Assembly (NCBI GenBank): GCA_963971305.1
Contig: OZ020306.1
Coordinates: forward strand, 54,658,686-54,722,685
Direction of reading: 5' to 3'
DNA: 64,000 nt
DNA from: Arcuatula senhousia
Taxonomy: Eukaryota; Mollusca; Bivalvia; Mytilida; Mytilidae
A program made the position numbers and the translations under genes. Of the stretch, positions 58,291-64,000 are shown in pieces. How positions within the stretch are numbered: the stretch's first letter is position 1; each line of letters opens with the position of its first letter. The notes under the pieces were generated by a model. That model made no database searches and was not told the origin of the DNA. It saw only the letters and a program-made list of their open reading frames with translations.

Positions 58291-58783
58291 TTCCTTCTTT
58301 ATTTTTCCACAATATTGGACTGATTCCACAAAAGTTAATGGATTTTGTTATTTTATTGTTCTAAATTCACTGTTGTTTTACAAATCAGATATCCATATAT
58401 GTGCGCCAATGACCTCGGTCATTCATTGTAACTGTTGGCTAAATGATGGAATAGAATAACAATGAATTTTTGAATTGAAAGGAAGAAATAAATTGCTTTC
58501 ATTATGATATAACTTGTATTTTATACTCTAGAATTGGTATACGTATACATTGACAGAATAGTAATTTGACCTTGTTTCCTGATTTTATCTATTGACTCAA
58601 CAAGATGTTGTTTTTTATATTGAGATGCCATTGAAGCAAATGTAGAATTGTGATACATTAATACATTGTACAATAATAATTCCTTAAGATTGTTTTTTTA
58701 TTTTATTTATTGATGTTTATTGCCATATATTAAGATTTTAAAAAATACATTGTAAGATTCAATGTAAGATATCTCCATTCCAG

Positions 58784-58992
58784 ATTGTGCTTGGCAAAGA
58801 AGGAAAAGTCGAAGAAAATTGCGAGACTATGATCCAAAAAATTTAGAAAGTGCTCTGCGTGAAGTAAAATCTGGGAATATGAGCCAAGTTAAAGCTGCTC
58901 AAGTATTCGGTGTTCCCCAGTCGACAATTGGAACCAGAATTTCAATTTGGAAACGTCAACTGGCTTTAGAACAAGCAAGAACTGATATGTGA
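58784..58992 (+). CDS. Alternative terminal exon 19, psq domain
   Basis: The acceptor is TCCATTCCAG at 58783 and the split codon gives Asp. It adds 69 residues to TGA 58990-58992. The lead is extremely basic (WQRRKSRRKLRDYDP). The core spans about 15-57 with SQVKAAQVFGVPQSTIGTR, close to exon 18. A short amphipathic tail (QLALEQAR) follows. AATAAA lies at 59299-59304. Confidence 0.84.
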
Positions 58993-59484
58993 TCTTTTGT
59001 AGATATTTATTTTTTATCATGACAACCGTTTGTGCCGAGAGTGCAGCGTGTTCTGTCGGAATTAAAAATTTAAAGTTACTGATCTAAATTTCATAATTAT
59101 GAAATTTCATTAATTACATTTAAGTCAATTATTGTTTGTTTTCAACAAAAACGTTTGAACACAGAATTTTTATTGGCTTGGAAATAATTGATCTTCACTT
59201 CCTGTACTGTTTCATTTATGTACATGTATATAATTTTTCTTTTATATGAGTATATGCGGAAAAAAAATGGCTCGATATATCTGTATGTAATATCTTGAAA
59301 TAAAGGTAAAATTTCCTTATTTTCAATTCTGTTTCGGAGACACGTTTTGTTACTATTAGCTTTGCCGGTCAAAAGCTCTATTTGTCAGACATTTCAACAG
59401 AACTTATTAAGTAAGCATTTTGTTTTGATGTTTAGTGTTTAATGTCTTATATATTGGCAAGGAATCGTTTTTTTTGTCTTGCCT

Positions 59485-60010
59485 GCGACGAATAGCCGCA
59501 GGAGGCGATGACTCGCCAGCGTCGTAAACTTTTTTGTAAGACTTTTGTGGAAAATCAATTTCTTGAAAAGTATAATAGCTAGGCATCCAATATTTGGTAT
59601 ACAGACAGTTCAGGTTATGGTCTACGCAACTGTTACCATGTTATGGGACCTTGACCCTGTTTTCACGCTCCATGTCTCTGTGAACTTATGTCTTTTGTCA
59701 GGCTGAAAACTTCTTGTTAAGACTTTTGAGGAAAATGAATTACTTGAAAATATTATAGCTAGGCATTTGGTATACAGACAGTTGAGGTTATGGTTTATGC
59801 AACAGTCACAATGTCGTGTGAATTTAGCCTTATTTTTCACGCTTCACTGACTTTGTGAACTTTGGTCTTTTTCAGGCTGTAATCTTCTTTGTAAGACTTT
59901 CGTGGAATATGAATTTCTTGAAAAGTATAATAGGCTTCTGATATTAAGGATATCAATGAATTATAATTAAGGTTTTTACAGTCGTCACCATGTCATTTGA
60001 CCTAGACTCA
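59485..60010 (+). repeat. Decayed repeat with hairpin left end
   Basis: GCCTGCGACGAATAGCCGCAGG folds on itself, followed by AGGCGATGACTCGCC. Three units of about 175 bp (CTTGTAAGACTTTTGTGGAAAA) follow. It lacks the GTCCGT tract but has the same layout. Confidence 0.5.
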
Positions 60011-60588
60011 ATGACTGTTTTTTGTGGTTCCGTTTTTTAGTCTTAGTCTGTTTCCCAATGACCATGCTATGTAGAATCATTTTAGTTGGTCCACAGGAAA
60101 ATGTTGAGAATTAATGAATGAATACTTTTGTGTTAACTCATGTCTACATTATGGGTTGTCTCCGCCTTAACAGGGCGCTTTAAATTATTATTCGTTGGGG
60201 CTTTGTTTGAAGTATTGAAATATATTTATGATGTCTGTACTTGGACATATTCGTAATTGAGGTACCTGCTAATAACTATTTATTTTGTGAAAATCGACAT
60301 TAAACTGTTACCCCAGACGAGGGAAATGGACTGATTGTGAACATTTAATAGTCTTCCTTGTTTTGTTTTTTCTCTTGGACATTTGAGATTGATCCTCCAA
60401 ATTCGGTAAATTTTTATATAACCTTTATGTTAACAATACATATACTCATTTAAACAAATTCGTTTATCAGGTTGGACTCATTGCTCTTTTAAAAACTGTT
60501 GCTGTCAAAATAATTCTTAAGTAACCTAGGATTAAATCAATACGATATGCTCAAAAGTGTATAAAAACAATTCCACACTATCTTTCAG

Positions 60589-60764
60589 GGCCAAAACCAT
60601 TCCAACATCGAAAACCAACTAGAAGATATTACAGACCGGAAGTGCTTGAACAAGCAATGGAAGCTGTGTTGTCAGGGAAAATGTCCCAAAACGAAGCGGC
60701 TCGAGTCTTTGGTGTCCCGCAACCTACTATTTGCTGTCGTTTGAAGAAAAAAATGAATTCTTAA
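60589..60764 (+). CDS. Alternative terminal exon 20, psq domain
   Basis: The acceptor is TATCTTTCAG at 60588 and the split codon gives Gly. It adds 58 residues to TAA 60762-60764. The lead FQHRKPTRRYYRPE is basic. The core at about 13-56 ends in FGVPQPTICCR, with two Cys where most exons have Ser/Tyr or similar. It shares SGKMSQNEAARVFGVPQPTI with the following two exons except at a few positions. Confidence 0.84.
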
Positions 60765-61316
60765 AATCACATTTATTTTATATTTGGTGGTGGGGAATTG
60801 ACTTGTTTAGAACATCATTGCTTTATTATATTGGACTGCTAGTAAAGCCTTTCTTAAATGTGTATTTTTTAAAGATGTTCTGCAATTACTGTTAACACAC
60901 TCGGTTACAATGTAACTGATAGTTATGTAACTAGATTTTTGGACCGTTAGACCTCCTTTTCCTTAGGTGTACAAATGCAGATTCCATGTCTTTAGTGTAT
61001 CAATACAGTGAATTCATAAAGTACTGTTCGTGTATAACTTATTTTTATGGGTTTTATTTGGTTCGCAACGAAAGGCAAAGTTCCAATTAATTTGCATTAT
61101 AATCAACGCGTTTTTAAGTCCTCCAATAAAATCCACGAAAACCAAACCCCACGAATAAATGAGTTTCACATCATATTGGCATTTTACCATGTTAACACTG
61201 TATTACGTTGTTGAATTGAGTATAGAAATGTCAGATACATTGTAATAATATTACTTTAATAATAATGATATGTTCAATTTTCGTACCTCATTTTATATAT
61301 CATAATGTATTTTCAG

Positions 61317-61510
61317 ATCCTTTCATATCATTTAAAAGTCATCGTAGAAGTGGTAGTAAGAAAGATTACAGCGCTGTCCAACTAGAAAAAGCTATATCTG
61401 CCGTAGTTGAAAGGAAAATGAACCAGAGTCAAGCTGCTCGAATCTTTGGCGTTCCTCAACCTACAATTTCATTTAAAGTTCGCAGGCTTCAATCTGAATC
61501 CAAACATTGA
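61317..61510 (+). CDS. Alternative terminal exon 21, psq domain
   Basis: The acceptor is GTATTTTCAG at 61316 and the split codon gives Asp. It adds 64 residues. Basic KSHRRSGSKKDYS leads the psq core at about 16-58. The second half, KMNQSQAARIFGVPQPTI, is almost the same as in exon 22 (KMNQSQAGRVFGVPQPAI). The two stand 0.6 kb apart and are the most recent-looking pair in the 3' part of the array. Confidence 0.84.
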
Positions 61511-62085
61511 TCATGAAAACCATTTGTTTAATAACATTGAAAAAAAAACTAAAATTGGCGAAAAATGAATATATGGGATGGGCTTGAATGAATTGACATA
61601 TCAGATGCAATTCTATTTTGCAACTTTTGTTTCCTCTATCATAAAAGAATGCCACCGTTTGAATAAAGGGTGTTTTAAATCCTAATGTCCACTCAAGATG
61701 CAATTACAAAAATCCCAACTATTTTACCGGTAATCAAAGAGTGAAAACTTGGGATAAGAAAGACAAGTAGAAATTCTAAAGAACTCCTTTGTCTATACAT
61801 GGAACGGAACTTCTTAATGAAACTAAAGAATTGTAGTAACTGTTAAGATAATTACATTGATGGCGTTTTTAATCCGGTTGATTCATCATTGTTCATTAAC
61901 TATGTAATATTTTGATATGATTTTTTTTTTAGAAATATGTTTTAAAATGAAATTGCATGTGGTCATATTTTTGTGTAAATAACCAATGATAATTGATATT
62001 ACAGGTTTGATTGATTGTTGACTTTGTATCATAAGTTGTAATCGTCTTTTGAATGTTATTCCTTATGTTCGTGTTATATTTTCAG

Positions 62086-62324
62086 GCCATGTTTTACATC
62101 AACAAGAATTTCAAAAACCCTTCAGAGGACATTACAGTTCAGAAGACATGGAGCTTGCTTTGGCTGCCGTCATCCAAGGCAAAATGAATCAAAGCCAAGC
62201 AGGGAGGGTATTTGGGGTACCACAGCCGGCTATTTCATATCAGTATAGGAAAAGATTAAAAATTCTAGAAACTCAAATGGCTATTACTAAAGAGGGGAAC
62301 AAGAAATCTCAAGATTCGGAATAA
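62086..62324 (+). CDS. Alternative terminal exon 22, psq domain (last seen)
   Basis: The acceptor is TTATATTTTCAG at 62085 and the split codon gives Gly. It adds 79 residues. The lead has only a short basic stretch (KPFRGHYS). The core at about 15-57 has FGVPQPAISYQ: Ala replaces the conserved Thr and Gln replaces the usual Arg/Lys. A hydrophilic tail follows. AATAAA is at 62759-62764. No further psq exon was found in the remaining 1.7 kb, but the array could continue outside. Confidence 0.83.
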
Positions 62325-64000
62325 AATATATTAAGATATAAGACTGAGAGCCTTAGATTTTGATTATTTAGTGAAATAATTGAACTAGTTTGGAGCTATA
62401 GTTGTAAGATGTTACAGGCAAAACAACATTTTTTAAAATATTTGATATGGTTTTCTTGTTGAAAAAAATTAACTTGCTTGAAATGCAAATTTAACTGCTG
62501 TCGTTAAATGGTTAGAAAAGTTTTAAGCTACAAAATGAGCGACTGTTGGATCAAATGGGCAAAAATAAGGTTTGGGACCAGGCATTAATTTTATAGAAAT
62601 AGAAAGCATTTTTTGGTCTTTCTTGATATTATGTATATATATGGATAATGTACATTTTCGTATTATCTCTTGTACATATACATTTTTGTCATCAATGAAA
62701 ACATTGTCCATATGTTGTTATATTTCTTTTTATGTAATTTTCTTACAATGTAATTGAAAATAAAAATAATTAAATTGTAAACTATTTGTTATTAGTTCCG
62801 ACAAAAATGCATTTAACTTTCGTAACCACAGCTCAAATAGTCAAAACGTATTTATCAAATAGCATTTATAACCAAACTGAAACTTCTCTTTCTATATATA
62901 GAAGATAACGGGATGTGTACGCGACATAACCTACAACAATATTACCGATACTTTTTAAAAAATCCACAACGGAAAACAGCAAGACCAGCGGTCGCAGCTC
63001 GCTGTTTTGCAATTGTACAACTTTTACAAGAAAAGGGTCTATAAAAAATAACGCTCGAAAGACTTGTCGAAACACATTTTCAGCCATCTTTTCCCATATG
63101 ATTATAAGACATCACTTTATTTACCAGAGATACTCTAGCACAAATGTAAAATTAACTTGAAGAACATGTTGTCTTACATTATAACCTTAAACATATTTAG
63201 TTTTAAAACATCAACAATATCCATGACTTGGCAAAATAATACTGGAACGTTTGAATTGACATACAGAAAAGGCACACATAAAATAATTCTAATAATTTGA
63301 ACATTAGTCCAAATGTCAACTTTGTGACATTTGTTTTATAAGTTCTATTGATTTGCTTATAAATGCAATACTACAAAGACTTTAGTGAGAACTGCAATCA
63401 GGGTTAAGGTCTGACAGAAAGAATAATCCTTCTTGTGTAAGCCAAACTATTGATGTAACAGCTAATTGTGGATATATTTTATTGGCATTAGTTTTCGTGG
63501 TGTCCTTAAAATAAGCAGTTATTTGGAATATAGATTCCTTGAATCGCAAATGTTTAACTAGAAGTAATCAATATTAGATTAGCACTTCGTTAATATATAT
63601 ATAATTTCGTGATTGGCGTTCGTCCACGAAAACCCAACGAATATCAGTACAATGCATTAGATTGAACATTATATTTTTATTTTAAGGAAATAATCACTAG
63701 TTTAATTGCTATTGATTTTAAATGTTTTTCGCTTATTTGGGATATTTTGCGACCTCGAGTTGTACCTGCATAATTAATCAGAATATAAATAGTATACTCT
63801 CGTATAATGTTTGGGATATAATTGCTCATATTGAACTTCTGTTGCTCCTAAGATGTTGTCTTCACTCAAGAAAATGTATGGGAGATTTTATTCATCTTCG
63901 AGATAAAGAGGAAGGTTGTTGTTGTGATTTTGATTAGTGTTGCATTACAATATCTAGTTGTTTATTAGCAACTTGACGGTTGCTTCAAGAGAAGGAGTTG
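62325..64000 (+). other. Sequence after the last recognised psq exon
   Basis: It carries the AATAAA at 62759-62764. No further psq frame or known gene was recognised on either strand. It may be an inter-exon spacer if the array continues. Confidence 0.4.

Larger units (their letters stand above)
8636..62324 (+). other. BTB-psq gene locus with an array of alternative terminal exons
   Basis: This spans the gene as far as it can be seen: three constant exons joined in frame (578 residues), then 22 alternative terminal exons. The constant donor at 12920/12921 leaves a single G. Each terminal exon begins directly after an AG with two bases completing that codon, then carries a psq helix-turn-helix and a stop. 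The predicted products are nuclear BTB proteins sharing a dimerisation domain and differing in DNA-binding domain. Insect lola and mod(mdg4) use the same logic with zinc-finger or FLYWCH ends. No 5' UTR exon or promoter was recognised, and the 3' limit of the array may lie outside the window. The splice structure is inferred from sites and phases only, with no transcript evidence. Confidence 0.85.

Overview
The window is animal nuclear DNA, most likely from a bivalve mollusc and probably a mussel (Mytilidae). It is AT-rich, has exons separated by long introns, and is dense with short transposons and with GTCCGT-rich hairpin repeats that I associate with bivalve genomes. The tandem repeat near 7.2-7.9 kb resembles a sequence I remember from Mytilus; that assignment is from memory.

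The main content is one plus-strand gene running from about 8.6 kb to at least 62.3 kb. Three constant exons (8636-8777, 10786-12089, 12616-12920) encode a BTB/POZ domain, then a long Ser/Gln/Pro-rich linker, then an acidic segment. Downstream lie 22 alternative terminal exons (24994 to 62324). Each has a good 3' splice acceptor, one pipsqueak-type (psq) helix-turn-helix domain and its own stop codon. All 22 are entered in the same phase: the constant donor at 12920/12921 leaves one G of a codon and every variable exon supplies the other two bases. The simplest reading is a BTB transcription factor that chooses one of at least 22 DNA-binding domains by alternative 3'-terminal splicing. This resembles the insect lola and mod(mdg4) loci but uses psq domains. 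Two decayed psq copies (30310-30459, 57302-57452) and neighbouring look-alike exons show birth and death by local duplication. The array may continue beyond the window.

Layout. 0-6.3 kb: minisatellites and a broken LINE retrotransposon, split by a 3.1 kb foldback element with TTAA target duplications. 7.2-7.9 kb: a tandem repeat. 8.6-12.9 kb: the constant exons, with a GTCCGT element in intron 1. 12.9-25.0 kb: a 12 kb intron with an hAT-like MITE, a TTAA element, repeats and a minisatellite. 25.0-32.8 kb: psq exons 1-5. 33.0-40.8 kb: nested transposons. The innermost is an intact, apparently young DNA transposon (35083-40032) with a Mutator-like transposase, a convergent I-PpoI-type His-Me endonuclease gene and 694-bp terminal direct repeats that look identical. 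41.3-62.3 kb: psq exons 6-22, with small TTAA MITEs and GTCCGT repeats between them. 62.3-64 kb: nothing recognised.

I read splice sites, frames, terminal repeats and target duplications directly from the sequence. Family names rest on motif recognition without any database search.
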